This document shows positions 35,901 through 47,531 of a DNA stretch of 64,000 nucleotides, one piece after another. The DNA is from Costus lasius (taxonomy: Eukaryota; Streptophyta; Magnoliopsida; Zingiberales; Costaceae). Numbering within the stretch: position 1 is the stretch's first letter; every line of letters begins with the position of its first letter. The position numbers and the translations under genes were made by a program. The stretch lies in NCBI GenBank assembly GCA_027563935.2, contig CM050454.1, positions 1,038,501 to 1,102,500 on the forward strand. The letters run 5' to 3'. The notes below the pieces were generated by a model that saw only the letters and a list, made by a program, of their open reading frames with translations, was not told the DNA's origin and did no database searches.

Positions 35901-37329
35901 AATGACCCCACATACATCATAAGTTGTTACCAACATCCTTCTGTTAAGATGTCAACGGACTCTTGCTCCAATGTTACAAAATTGTCATAAAGCAAAGATT
36001 GTTCTAATTGTGGTTTATCCCAGGCAATGTTTAAGTGCTTTTTTATAATGTTCCATGTGAAGTTATGTGCCTTTCATACTGCATCTTGGCCTTCCTGGAT
36101 ATATTATTTTGGATGTAAGTTATTACTGATGTTATTGTTGTGCTTGAATATTGCCTATTTTCTTCAACCAAAGGTTTCTTTTCATGAAATAATTGCCTTG
36201 ATAAAATTGCCCAGGTAACTGTTTCGTGGTCATACATAAAATTCTGTAATCTTCACAATGATCTTCTACAAAACTAGAATTTTTTTTGTAATACGACTTT
36301 GTTACATCTTTTTCAATGGGAAATCTTTACAGTGTTTAGTTATTCTATTCAGGAACTGACAAACACTGCTGGGGAAGATGTAATTTTTGCTATGAATGCC
36401 TTCATAAAACGTTTGCTTGCAGTTTCAGATCCTGCACAAATGAAGGTTTGACTTTTTTGCATATGTGGTTTCCTTCAAACTTAGTGATGCTTATTAAATT
36501 AGCACGTGATCTGGGGATTATGAATATTCAACTAATCCCTTTTAGGAAATCAAATATTTAAATAAATTTGACATCTGCTTTTGGAAATACACGAAGTCTG
36601 TTTCCTAGTTGTAAATGGTCGTCCGCCTTCTGTTCCATCTGTTAGAAGTATCGACATACTTTTTCTTATAGCTGTTTGATGTTTGACTTTTTATGCAAAG
36701 TATAATTCTTAGTTGTGTTTGAGTAGCTTCCTGCAGTTTGACGATCATTTGCTGGGATTCATTTTAACTCTTGTTCTCTTACCACTAACTCAATGGCATA
36801 ACTTGTCCTCTCTTTCACTTACATGTTAATTTGTCAATTGCTTAAATAGTATCACCCAAGATCAATCCAATTTGACGTATCTGTTTTTGTCCTGAAAATT
36901 TTACTGATTAGAACTTGTATGGTTTTTTCAACAATAGTCTCCGAAAGGGTAGAAACTAGAAACAATTAGGACTTGATGAATGGGTGATACTTGATTTATA
37001 GAAAAACAGAAACAAATGATGAAATCAAGCTATTGTCACTGAAAAAGCACATACATTATTAGCCTTCGTAGTGTTTAGTACTTACTAGGAATTACATGAT
37101 TGCCCTTTTGACTCTTTTTCAGATGACATGATCTTTTGCTTCCTACGGCATCCTTTTACTTTTGTAGATTCAAGTGACACAAACTACTACTGTCGAACTT
37201 ACAAATATCCTGTATTGGTTGATGGTCGTTGGCTATAGCATTCGCAATATTGAAGTTCGCTTTGACATGGAAGGAGTACTTGATAGTCCTTCAAAGCAGC
37301 CTGAGCTACCGCCTGGGGAGGACATCTAA
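23984..37329 (+). CDS. DUF760 family protein, predicted plastid-targeted
   Basis: Seven exons joined in phase 0 encode 322 aa: 23984-24175, 25324-25413, 25650-25730, 25860-25991, 27487-27705, 36353-36445, 37168-37329. Every junction is GT-AG. Residues 1 to about 48 are Ser/Arg-rich with few acidic residues, as in chloroplast transit peptides. The mature part contains two related halves: LLEYVKTVQPEFM...FFQVTITTVAENLAQLMY (about 70-150) and LLEYLKSLEPQNLQ...IQVTQTTTVELTNILYW (about 222-305). Both end in a similar motif (GYMFRNAQYR, GYSIRNIEVR). The family (Arabidopsis At3g17800, UV-B-responsive MEB5.2, and At1g48450) has no known biochemical function. Intron 5 is 8.6 kb and full of repeats. 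The D2 copy (57813-59208) is broken, so this is the only intact one here. Confidence 0.88.
26740..27140. other. GC-rich repeat-like insert in DUF760 intron 4
   Basis: A compositionally foreign block within an AT-rich intron. It begins around GGTCCGATGAAGGTCCAGAC, contains a purine-rich (GGAGAAAGG) tract and ends near CGATCGGACCAAAACTTG, so the ends are roughly inverted. ORFs in it look like low-complexity reads. It is probably a small non-autonomous element. Confidence 0.4.
27706..29470. other. DUF760 intron 5, proximal part
   Basis: AT-rich intron sequence. I see no gene, repeat border or RNA feature. Confidence 0.5.
29471..31250. mobile_element. LTR-like non-coding repeat in intron 5
   Basis: A C/A-rich block unlike the surrounding intron, with many short GTGTAAA(C/T) motifs between 29715 and 29925 and no credible protein. 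Composition and position suggest LTR or non-autonomous retroelement DNA in the minus orientation, but I could not fix both borders or a target repeat. Confidence 0.35.
31640..32205 (+). pseudogene. CDT1 C-terminal gene fragment
   Basis: Three pieces in different frames resemble the C-terminal domain of plant CDT1, the factor that helps load the MCM helicase at origins: IIPETLVQSIREEE (about 31680-31724); TKQELIQKLISSNCEIVD through EEQLKLLLELVPEWVSEK (about 31831-31965); and VNKLSNSEEIRQRLSEAD followed by a stop (about 32138-32194). Stops and frame changes separate them, and the gap before the last piece may be a retained intron. There is no N-terminal part. It is an unprocessed gene fragment caught in intron 5 of another gene, probably carried by a transposon. 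Similarity is judged from memory of the family. Confidence 0.5.
32206..34929. other. Purine-rich, gene-poor repeat DNA in intron 5
   Basis: Strongly A/G-rich on the plus strand, especially 32700-33900; the ORFs on both strands are low-complexity. It contains a direct repeat of about 33 bp (TTAGGCCTCATGGTTGCACT onward) at 33169-33201 and 33247-33279. GC-rich DNA at 34250-34560 has no recognisable product. It is likely degraded retroelement sequence. Confidence 0.4.
34930..35562. repeat. 42 bp minisatellite between two ~70 bp direct repeats
   Basis: About eleven copies of a 41-42 bp unit with core CACGCCGCAAGGCCGGATAA run from 35041 to about 35485, tidy in the first half and decaying to the right. 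Direct repeats sharing GGGAGGTGCGTACGTCGATG and GGGGCGTAGCTCCTC flank it at about 34933-35003 and 35490-35562. A stray core follows near 35590. The minus strand reads as a 14-residue peptide repeat (DNLIWRFIRPCGVV), which I take to be incidental. Confidence 0.85.
35600..36352. other. DUF760 intron 5, distal part
   Basis: Ordinary AT-rich intron sequence up to the exon 6 acceptor (TTCTATTCAG). No further feature is seen. Confidence 0.5.
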
Positions 37330-37756
37330 AATCTAGGAACAGAAAATTCAGACAACACAGCGAGGTACCAATTCCATTCCTGTTGAAGAATGCTGCCACC
37401 AACTTACATTTTCTGATAGCAATTACAGTATACACCTGGTTTGGCAGAAGCTTGTATTTGTCAGATATATAGAAAGGTTAAATCTTTGTGGCAAAAACAA
37501 TATTCAATTTTTTTTAGTACCATTTTAGGCTATTGTGTCTCCAATGATTTTTTTTTTCTAGAATTACTTGAATTGTACAAAATGTATATTTACTGTCGTC
37601 ATCTATGACTCACCACGAAGAATTCTTACTCTTACACTAATTACTGAACAAATTGATAGGACATTAAAAATGTACTTTGTATATTGTCATTAAGGAACCT
37701 TCGATACATGACTTCTGTCTCATTTGAAATCTACAAATGTACATATTTATAGGGAG
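37330..37756 (+). other. DUF760 3' region
   Basis: Presumed 3'UTR and downstream DNA, AT-rich. No polyadenylation hexamer stands out clearly and no other gene is seen. Confidence 0.45.
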
Positions 37757-37766
37757 GCAAAATAGG

Positions 37767-38149
37767 AATAAAATTCTTAAAGCGCCCCAGGCGCTTAAGT
37801 GCCAAAAATGGGGGCGCTTAAGAATTAGTTAAAAAAAAAATTTTATTTTTTTTCTTAGAAATAATGTACACCTTGTAAGCTATTTAGTGGTATAAATATT
37901 GAGGTATTTTAGATTACGTATATATAAAAAATACTCTAATCAATATCACATATAAGATAAAAAATACTATTCACGTTATAAAGAAATTTAACATTGATTA
38001 AGGCATTTTCTACAAATATGTAATCTAAAATATTTCAATGTTGTTACCATTGGATAGCTTACAAGGTGTACATCATTTCTAAAAAAAAAAACTTTTTAAA
38101 CTAATTCTTAAGCGCTCCCGGTTTTGGCAGGCGCTTAAGTATTTTTTTC
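37767..38149. mobile_element. MULE-type foldback MITE
   Basis: A 383 bp element between 10 bp repeats GCAAAATAGG (37757-37766 and 38150-38159). The arms carry inverted motifs GGCGCTTAAG and CTTAAGAATTAGTT, and the centre holds the same hairpin family as 18990-19376 (TTTTAGATTACGTATATATA). Confidence 0.75.
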
Positions 38150-38199
38150 GCAAAATAGGGCTGGGAAGAATATTCAAAAAGGACCTTATGGAGGGAATA

Positions 38200-38343
38200 A
38201 AACTTCTAAGCGCCCTCCCTCCCTCGCCGAGCGGGGCATTCCGATCCACCATCCCTGCCACTTTGAGGTTCGTGCATGCACGAATGCTAAGCCATTTTGA
38301 CGGTGGATGAAGTGCCCTGCTCAAAGAGGGGGCTTAGAAGTTT
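38200..38343. mobile_element. Small foldback element at the edge of F-block copy 2
   Basis: The 144 bp has inverted ends AAACTTCTAAG and CTTAGAAGTTT and an inner inverted pair (GAGCGGGGCATTCCGATCCA against GGTGGATGAAGTGCCCTGCT). It would fold into one long hairpin. The F-block copy begins at the next base. Confidence 0.55.
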
Positions 38344-38870
38344 CGGTACCGAAATACCAGTACCAGTACCGAAATTTCGGTACCGAAGTACCGAACTTAT
38401 TTTTTTGGTATCGGTACCAGTACCGAAGTACCGATATTTATATCGGTACCAGTACCGAAGTACCGATATTTATATCGGTACCAGTACCGATTTTCTAAAA
38501 TTTATTTCGAAAAATTTCTGAAATATCGAACTAGGGCAGCGAAGGGAGGAAGAATGGCCGGCCAGAAGTTAGGGTTCGGTTCGGTGGCTACTTGGGAGTT
38601 CGGACTTTTGAGAGAAGAATAGGGCAAAAAGATAAAACGAGGAATAGAGCTTTTCTAAGTGAGATTGTGAGAATTTAGAAGACTTGATTCTTAAAGCTGA
38701 ATTGGATTTTAGACTTAAATCAAACATCAATCATCAATCAAGTGATTCAAGTGAATCAAGTCTCTCGATTTCAAACCCGATGTGGAAAACAGGAAAAGTG
38801 AAAACAATATTGGCTGGGCTGGGCTGATTACTGATTAGAACTTAGAAGGTATATAGGTAAAGACGTAAAG
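38344..38870. mobile_element. hAT-like element, left part, F2
   Basis: The same element as in the array, but its TAGGGCTGAGCAT end and target repeat are absent. The GGTACC tract starts directly beside the foldback element and is expanded by one GTACCGATATTTATATCG period. It is interrupted at TAAAG (38866-38870) by the LTR element; the right part is 42187-42474. Confidence 0.7.
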
Positions 38871-41800
38871 TGTCACGCCCCGGTCGGATCGGCCTGAAAA
38901 CAGCGCTTATCCGTTGTCTCAGGGCCGTCCGGCGGAACACCGGAACGCAACTCACTCTAGGGTTTCCGACCCGAAATTAGAAACCCTAATTACCCCGATT
39001 AATTTTTATCCCCAAAATACAATTCACACGGAGAAAACCCTAACCCTAATCCGATCAAAACCCTAAAATCCAAAATACCTCTATGGTCAACGATTTTAAC
39101 CAGTCAACGTCGACTTCGCCGGATTAAATCGAATCGCTGACGTCAGCGTCTGAAATTGGTTTCTGCCGCGTCAATTCGAATTGTTGCCGGCGTCATGCCG
39201 ACGTCAGCCGCCGAATTCGAAATCGAATCGATTTCGATCGAGATTGCGGTTTGACCGTTGACTTCTGCCTCGTTTCGAACGCCCGACGCGTTCGAAACTC
39301 GCGTCGTCTTCAACCTCGCGACGCCGCCCGCGTCGTCGTTGCAGTCGAGCGCCGCCGCGCCCTAGCGTTGGCCGAGAAAGGGGAAGGCCGCCTGCCTCCC
39401 TCCGACCTTGTCGCCGGTAGCCGCCTGCTGCCGGAATCACCCAACAATGCCTGCTGCCGCGTTCGAAGAACTTTGAGAACAGGGGAATGGAGAAATCAGA
39501 AAAGAAACCTTTATTTCACCGTCAAAGGATTACAAACTCCTCTCTGCGCCGACGACCACTCTCGTCGGTGCCCCCATCCCTCCCTCGCCGGTCATCGCCG
39601 GTTACAAGCTCTCATTGACCTCTTTCTCTCGTCGGCACCTCCGCGCCGACCTTCGCCCCCTGGCGGCATCAGAGCCCTGCTCTGGAAGAGGCGACGGCGT
39701 CCTCGCCGTCGCCGGTGGAGACGCTCCCCGGCACTCTCTGTGGTGGCGCTTCCGCACGCCCCGATTCCCGTCGTCCAGCGCTTCTTAAAGGGAAGAGCCG
39801 CCGCTCGTTCCCGATTCTAGCGGGGAAGACGCGGTCGTCCGCCTCCGACTCCTCTGCTCGACGCCGCCCGCGCCGCTCGCGTCCGCTTCCTCGTCGTTGT
39901 CCGCGTCCGTCGCACGCGGTGGCGAGCTCGCGTGGCTCGCGTCCGAAGCGTTCGCACGCTGCAACGCGTACACGCTCGCGCACGCGTCTGCGTTGATGTC
40001 GCTGAAGCCGTCTTCCCAAATCTCGCAGCCGCCTCGATTTTGGGTCAACATCCAATGTTGACCCGGTTAATTTCTTCCGCGGTTGGGCTGGGCTGGGTGC
40101 ATTGCTTGGGCTTGGCTGCAGGATTGGGCTTGGGCCGGACCGCCTGAACTGGGCCCTAACAATTCTCCCCCACCTGATTTGAACATCGCCCTCGATGTTC
40201 CATGCAAGTTGAACACTGGCCCTCCAATGTTCAAAGTCCTCCATCTTCTATCTCCAGTCTGATGATGAATGTTTGCGGCACCATGCTTATAGCAACCTGC
40301 ATCAACAAATTTGTCAAGGATAATTTCGGACTGTGGGTCATGGGCCCACAATAATCTTGCTTCACCATATTTGCTGAACTCAGCTGAACCTCGATGTCCC
40401 CTGACACCGGTAACGACGCCCTTGGCGCCGGCATCAACGCCCCCTGGTGTTGGCAACAATGCTATGCATTGGCATCAACACGCCCTGGTGTTGGCATCAA
40501 CACGCCCTGGTGTTGGCATCAATGCTATGCATTGGCATCAACATGCCCTGGTGTTGGCATCAAAGCCCTCTGCTTTGGAAAAAGGATCCGCTGACCCCTC
40601 TTCATCACCCTCCTGGTGATGGCATCAGAGCCTCCTGCTCCGGGAAGTGATCTTGCAATCATTGAGCTCTTATAGAGTTCTCCCTCGATGTCCCCTGACA
40701 TCGGCATCGACGTCCCTGACATCGGCATCAATGCTCTTAGACATTGGCATCAACACACCCTAGTGTTGGCATCAGGGCCCCTGCCCTGGAAGGACGACGC
40801 TCCTCGTCGTCGCCGGTAGTGATGTTGCTCCTCTCGGATCTTTCTGATTCACCATCATGGCTGAATCTTAGCTCTGATACCTGTTGTCACGCCCTGGTCG
40901 GATCGGCCTGAAAACAGCGCTTATCCGTTGTCTCAGGGCCGTCCGGCGGAACACCGGAACGCAACTCACTCTAGGGTTTCCGACCCGAAATTAGAAACCC
41001 TAATTACCCCGATTAATTTTTATCCCCAAAATACAATTCACACGGAGAAAACCCTAACCCTAATCCGTTCAAAACCCTAAAATCCAAAATACCTCTCTGG
41101 TCAACGATTTTGACCAGTCAACGTCGACTTCGCCGGATTAAATCGAATCGCTGACGTCCGCCTGACGTCAGCGTCTGAAATTGGTTTCTGCCGCGTCAAT
41201 TCGAATTGTTGCTGGCATCATGCCGACGTCAGCCGCCGAATTCGAAATCGAATCGATTTCGATCGAGATTGCGGTTTGACCGTTGACTTCTGCCTCGTTT
41301 CGAACGCCCGACGCGTTCGAAACTCGCGTAGTCTTCAACCTCGTGACGCCGCCCGCGTCGTCGTTGCAGTCGAGCGCCGCCGCGCCCTAGCGTTGGCCGA
41401 GAAAGGGGAAGGCCGCCCGCCTCCCTCCGACCTCGTCGCCGGCAGCCGCCTGCTGCCGGAATCACCCAACAATGCCTGCTGCCGCGTTCGAAGAACTTTG
41501 AGAACAGGGGAATGGAGAAATCAGAAAAGAAACCTTTATTTCACCGTCAAAGGATTACAAACTCCTCTCTGCGCCGACGACCACTCTCGTCGGTGCCCCC
41601 ATCCCTCCCTCGCCGGTCATCGCCGGTTACAAGCTCTCATTGACCTCTTTCTCTCGTCGGCACCTCCGCGCCGACCTTCGCCCCCTGGCGGCATTAGAGC
41701 CCTGCTCTGGAAGAGGCGACGGCGCCCTCGCCGTCGCCGGTGGAGACGCTCCCCGGCGCTCTCTGTGGTGGCGCTTCCGCACGCCCCGATTCCCGTCGTC

Positions 41801-42186
41801 CAGCGCTTCTTAAAGGGAAGAGCCGCCGCTCGTTCCCGATTCTAGCGGGGAAGACGCGGTCGTCCGCCTCCGACTCCTCTGCTCGACGCCGCCCGCGCCA
41901 CTCGCGTCCGCTTCCTCGTCGTTGTCCGCGTCCGTTGCTCGCGGTGGTGAGCTCGCGTGGCTCGCGTCCGAAGCGTTCGCACGCTGCAACGCGTACACGC
42001 TCGCGCACGCGTCTGCGTTGATGTCGCTGAAGCTGTCTTCCCAAATCTCGCAGCCGCCTCGATTTCGGGTCAACATCCAATGTTGACCCGGTTAATTTCT
42101 TCCGCGGTTGGGCTGGGCTGAGTGCATTGCTTGGGCTTGGCTGCAGGATTGGGCTTGGGCCGGACCGCCTGAACCGGGCCCTAACA
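38871..42186 (-). mobile_element. Complete LTR miniature element (family 1)
   Basis: Two LTRs (38871-40161, 1291 bp; 40885-42186, 1302 bp) enclose a 723 bp non-coding interior, with 5 bp target repeats TAAAG on both sides (38866-38870, 42187-42191). It reads on the minus strand, with a tRNA-Met-type primer site GGTATCAGAGC next to the right LTR and polypurine tract GTGGGGGAGAAT next to the left one. LTRs are nearly identical by eye; the left one lacks about 11 bp in the GACGTC region. There is no gag or pol, so it must have been moved by an autonomous relative. LTR ORFs are not genes. Confidence 0.9.
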
Positions 42187-42474
42187 TAAAGTGTAAAGAA
42201 TGAATGGGCTGGCGGTTGGGCTTGAATGGGCTAATTAGAATTGTCTCTTAGATAGTTATATATGTATTATTAATAAATAATAATAAATAAATAAATCGGT
42301 ACTTCGGTACCATAAAAAAATCTCAAAATTTTTTTTGATCTCGGTACCGGTACCGCAATCCCGAATTAAAAATCGGTACCCATACTGAAGTACCGAAGTA
42401 CCGAAGTACCAAAGTACCGAATACCGAAAATTTCGGTACGGTACTTCGGTATCAGTACCGTATGCTCACCCCTA
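42187..42474. mobile_element. hAT-like element, right part, F2
   Basis: It starts with the TAAAG target repeat and ends at TGCTCACCCCTA followed by CATAAGGC (42475-42482), as in F1. Confidence 0.75.
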
Positions 42475-42718
42475 CATAAGGCTGTCATAGCTTCCAAAAT
42501 AGTACACAGTAAGAATTTCAATACTAAAATGCACTACATTGCATTGGCAAGAGGGCTCAATCATTCTTACAGTAATAAAGAGTTGCTATATTTCCCTGAA
42601 TTCTGTGTGAGGTATCTAAATTTCCTATGTTAGGACTTTCTTTCTATGTTAGGTGCTTTATTTTTAACTAAAAATATTTTTTTAAAATATTATAAAGAAG
42701 TAATATACATACTCTAAG

Positions 42719-43247
42719 CTAGACCTAGCAAAACCTGACCCGACCTGCTGACTTGACCTGACTCGACACGAAATTAGGCGGGTTCGGATCAATCATAATC
42801 GTGTTCGGGTCATAAACAGGTCAACCCGTTTATGACCCGAAAATAATCGGGTCGTGTCGGGTTGTAAACGGGTTGACTTGCTTAACCCGATTACATTATA
42901 TATTTATAGGTAAAAAATTTAAATATAGGCTCACCTAACTCCCATTACTAGCCTATAAGCCCAAATATATTCTAATTATCTTTTAACATATATTTTGGCC
43001 CACACATAAGCCCAAAATTTTATTAATTTTAATAGAATTTTTTATCAATTTATTATTTATATTTAAAATATAAATGATAAACGGGTTGTTCGGGTCGTGT
43101 CGGGTTAACCTGATTATATTCAGGTCATGTTCGTGTTAGACAATTTAACCCAATTAATTAAACGGGTCATGTTCGGGTTGGCTTAATCGGGTCACATGTC
43201 AGCTGACACGACCCATTTATGACCCGCTGATCCGAATTGTCAGGTCT
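42719..43247. mobile_element. Foldback MITE rich in GACCCG motifs, F2
   Basis: The F2 counterpart of 11020-11549, with the same ends and AGC repeats and only scattered substitutions. Confidence 0.65.
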
Positions 43248-43254
43248 AAGCATT

Positions 43255-43690
43255 TCAATGGTACCAATATTGTTATAAAAAAAATTTACGCACGATAAGA
43301 AATTAACAAAAATATTATCGTATAAATTTAAGGCCAAATAGTAGCCATAAATTTTTACGATAATATTTTTTTTTAATTTCTTATCGTGCGTAATTTTTTT
43401 TTATAACAATATTGGTACCATTGAAAAGTTTAGAGTACGTAGATTACTTCTTTATAATTTTTTTAAAAAAAATATTTTTAATACAAAAATGAATCACCTA
43501 ATATAAGTTTCTCTATGTTAGGTGTTTTGTTTTTTAACTAAAAATATTTTTTTTGAAAAAAATTATAAAGAAGTAATCTACACACTCTAAACTTTTCAAT
43601 GGTACCAATATTATCATAAAAAAAATTTATGCACGATAAAAAATTAATAAAAATATTATCATAAAAATTTAAGGCCAAATAGTAATCATA
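43255..43690. mobile_element. AT-rich long-hairpin MITEs, F2
   Basis: The F2 counterpart of 11557-12000, with the same head-to-tail arrangement. The following 43691-44510 is the D-like intergenic stretch seen in F1; it carries a short extra tandem copy of AAAAATATTACTAAAAATAG near 44290. Confidence 0.65.
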
Positions 43691-44753
43691 AATTCCAATG
43701 TCAACAAGGATTTACCTTTGTCTTTATATTTAAATCAAATACTCTTTTATTTCTCCGATATTTTGCCCCTCTTGACATTAGGTTTTATTTTTATCAAAAT
43801 ATAATATTCTTCTCTGCCCATTGTGAATATACCTTGGGTAATGTTTGCGTCCAAATATTTGATATACTTGCACTCCAAAAATTTTACTAATGAGTTATAT
43901 ATATATTGCAAAATAACACTCTTATCTCATCCCTCCCGCAGCTAGGATGATAAAAAAAACTTCATCCTTACCTTGGCTTGACCTCTCTCAATTTGATCGA
44001 GTAAATTTTGAGTTGATTGGGTGCTAAGTCTAAGTTTAGATAAAACCTGACTTTTATAAGTTTGGTTGAGGTTAACGGAATTTTGATCATATGTTAAGCC
44101 TGTCTTTTCAAGCTAGTTTAAGGCCGCTGGAGTTTTTAACTTTTGCTGGTTTAACTAAATTTAATTTTAAAAATTTATTAAGTAGTAATATATATAGTGT
44201 ATATAAACTTTATTAATAGATAAATATATCTAATATTATAGTTTATATAAATTTTCTATTAATAATAATTAAAAATAGTTTTATTAAAAATATTACTAAA
44301 AATAGTTTTATTAAAAATATTACTAAGATAAAAATTAAATTTTTAGTTAATTATAATTAAAATATTTTAAAAATATTATAAGTCACACCATTAAATTTCT
44401 TTAAAATAACTAAAATATTTATTAAAAATATTACTACAGAAAAATTTCAATGCTAAATTTTTATTAATAGTAATTAAAATATTAAAATATTTTAAATGGT
44501 ACCAACAGAAAAATTTCTGTAATTGTCTGCGACCCTGCATTTCCAATTTTACTCACTGCCTTGATGACCTTGTAATGTAACCTACATTTGCTTGAGAAAT
44601 TTTTATACGAGATCACAACAATAAATAAGTAATTACTATGAAGCACAGGCAGTAAAATGAATTTAATCCAACTTTTTGCAAAAAAAAAATGTTCATCATT
44701 CATCATAAAACATACGTGGATCATATGCCTTACATTTAATTATGCAACCTAGT

Positions 44754-46230
44754 TCATATGATCACCAGTACTCTCTCCCATTCATTCACATGCTTAGATA
44801 GCATTTTGAGTACATCACTTTGGATTTGCTCATCCCAGATTCCTTTGACCGAAACTATTTTCAGATGATCTAACGCTTTCAATGAGGCTGGAATTCTGAA
44901 TTGCTGCTTCCAGGTGTTTGAAGTGAATGGCCAATAATACTTTATGTCAAGTCAAAAGAAAAACAAAACAAATTAGAAAAAAATATTATACATTAGATTA
45001 GTAAATTTATATATTTTAAGTGTATATAATGACCACAAACCTCCGACTCATCAATCACTTGGAGCGATGACAGATTTGGGGAGTGCACAAGAAAACAAAG
45101 GAGAACTTGTTTGATGTAATCTTCGCTAATATCCGCGCTGAACTTTAATCGCTTCAATTTGCGGAAGATGGGAAAGCGTGTCATGTGTTTGAGGAGGCAC
45201 CAAGGATTGTCCTGAAACAATGGAACAAGAAGCATTCAATAATTAAATGTAATTCAATGTAACAAAGATTAGAGAGGAGAAGAAGAAAGTGCATGTATAT
45301 ATAGATTACCTTCACCCCGATGCGTAGCTTAAGGCGAAGGGTCAACGTTGTCACACTGCGCAAGCTCATAAAAATCTGTGTAAATTGCTTAGTGGTCTTT
45401 GGTGAAGAGTAAGACAAATCCATGGAAGCTTCGCGGAGAGAAGGTAGTTTGCCTTGGAATCGCTTTAGATACGCCCAGCTTGATAAATGCAAGTATTCAA
45501 GCCTAGCACAAGAAATTTTAACCTGGTAGGAGTCTCTGTCGCTGTAACAATCATCATCTATGATAGTTAGGCGACGGAGATTGGGTGTTGTGATCTCCAC
45601 AACTTCATCCAACCATCCGCGATACAGGGTCAACTCTTGGAGGTTGGGACAGGAACGGAGCGCCGCGAAACACTTATCAACGAAGGATGCCGAGGGAAAG
45701 TGCAGTGTCAGCGCCTTGAGCTTGCTCGCCGCAATGTGTTGGGGAAACATGGAGGACAAGATATAATTGATGTACTGCATGTCCAGTGACTCGACGGACG
45801 GCAGGTCGAAGAAAGTAGACAGCGGTGGAGGGTTGGACAGATAGGAGGTGTGCACAGACATGTCTCGCACGCCGTGGGATCTGGCGTAACTGATCCAGTC
45901 GCTAATCGGGTCTGCCAGGTGATAGAAGTCGTAGGTGATGTGGAGATGGAAGCGGAACAGAGGGCAGGTGGCGTCGCGGCGGGCGATGAACTGGTTGATC
46001 TTTTCTGCCGCTTCGCTGGCCTCCAATTCGGGCTTGTAGACTTTGTCACCGCCGGGAATAGCCTTGACGACGAAGTGAAAGGCAGGGACGCAGCGCCAGA
46101 GGTGGCGCCACCGTGAGGAGAGGACGGAGGTGCGAACAGAATCGGGAGTGGGGAGGAAGGAGAGGATGTGCTGGAGGATGTCGTCCGCAATGTCGCTCAG
46201 GTGATCGCAATCACTCATAGGCGATGACAT
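44754..46230 (-). CDS. F-box/LRR protein with FBD-like C terminus, copy 2
   Basis: Same three-exon structure as the F1 gene, shifted by 31,725 bp: 46230-45310, 45211-45041, 44939-44754; 425 aa. The F-box (LSDIADDILQHILSFLPT) and leucine-rich segments are unchanged. The only difference I see in this product is Lys for Asn in FRKLKR; a second change (Cys for Gly) lies in the optional upstream extension to 46350. Both copies are intact, so I cannot say which, if either, is expressed. The promoter side differs: F2 keeps about 41 bp (46434-46474) that F1 lost, and lacks DNA around 46585 that F1 keeps. Confidence 0.85.
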
Positions 46231-46589
46231 CTGCGTATGAAGGAGGAAATGCGGCGTCCTCCGAGGATGGCGTCTCCGCGCGGCCGCTGAGTTCGGCAGT
46301 GAGCTGCAGCGACGGCGAAAGGAGTCGCAGGAGCAGCGGGAAAGAAACAAAGTGAATAATGTAAAAAAAAGGCCGGGCTCACCGATTCTGCGGCGCGAAC
46401 ACGTCGGAGGTCGCCGGCAACAAGAAAGGCGCCGGTGGCAGACGGTATTTCTCGCTAGCGTGCCTTGAAGCTGAGACAGTGGTGAGGCTAGGGCACGCCA
46501 GAGCCTTATATTGGGTGCGACGAGTAGGCGCCCGCCTATCTCGATGTTCTCCGCGTTCTTCGGAGATGCGGCGGCGAGAAAGGCCGTCT

Positions 46590-47485
46590 GTACAGGTTAT
46601 TTTAATAATGATTATAGTTTAATAATTATGTATATTTTAATAATCAAATATATTTTAATTATTTGATTTATAAAATAATAAGCATCAATAGTATTTATTG
46701 TGGTTCATTATTAAATCACCCAAGGCAAAGAAAACGGTATATTATGTTTGTCATCTAAATTTACATTGTGTTTCTTTTAAAAACTCAAAACCTAGGCTCA
46801 TGAACGAAAAATTGAAAAGAAAAAAGAAAAAATAAATTAAATTTAGATATAAAATATTATTAGATTCAATATATTTTTTATTCTTTTCTCTAAGTTTTCT
46901 ATCGAGAAAACACAGCACTAATGTGCGAGCATTTTATATATTTACAATATTTACTTTTATTTCTCATCATAAGCTTAATCTATTATAAAGTTAGATAGAC
47001 TTAGGATTTGAACTAGTTTGATTTCACTTAGGTGCTCTACATCTTGTTTTAGCATATCAAATAAAAAAAAGTTTAATACATTTAATATTTTTGAAAACGA
47101 AAATAGCAGTGAGATCTAGTATGGAATTCTATTTACTCGAGTACTGTTTCACTCCTGCTATAATTGAAAGAGAAGATGTGTTCGACGATCTTAGTCAAAG
47201 TCAAACTACACGATGTCATTCGAGTACTGTTTGACTAAAATTTTTTAGGAAGTTAAATTGTACGATTTTAGTTAAAGTATACAATTTTTATGTATGTTGA
47301 TCAATATTATGTGCATTGACTTTACATCAAAAATCTTGCTTAAAAGATCACAGAACGTGCTGCGATGGGGAAGGACACCCTTCCCCAAAATTTTTTTCCG
47401 TTGATAGTAATATTCGAAAATTAAATTAAGGTGGATAAATAGAATATGTAAAGTCAATAAATATTTATAAATTTTGAAATATATA

Positions 47486-47491
<6 letters not shown>
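46590..47491. other. AT-rich intergenic DNA between F-box and chitinase fragment, F2
   Basis: No gene. Relative to F1 it has deletions near 46585 and 46645 and about 250 bp of extra sequence around 47055-47300. Confidence 0.5.

Positions 47492-47529
<38 letters not shown>
47492..47529. repeat. (TA)n microsatellite, F2
   Basis: A TA run abutting the chitinase fragment, shorter than the F1 run at 15622-15670. Confidence 0.95.
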
Positions 47530-47531
<2 letters not shown>

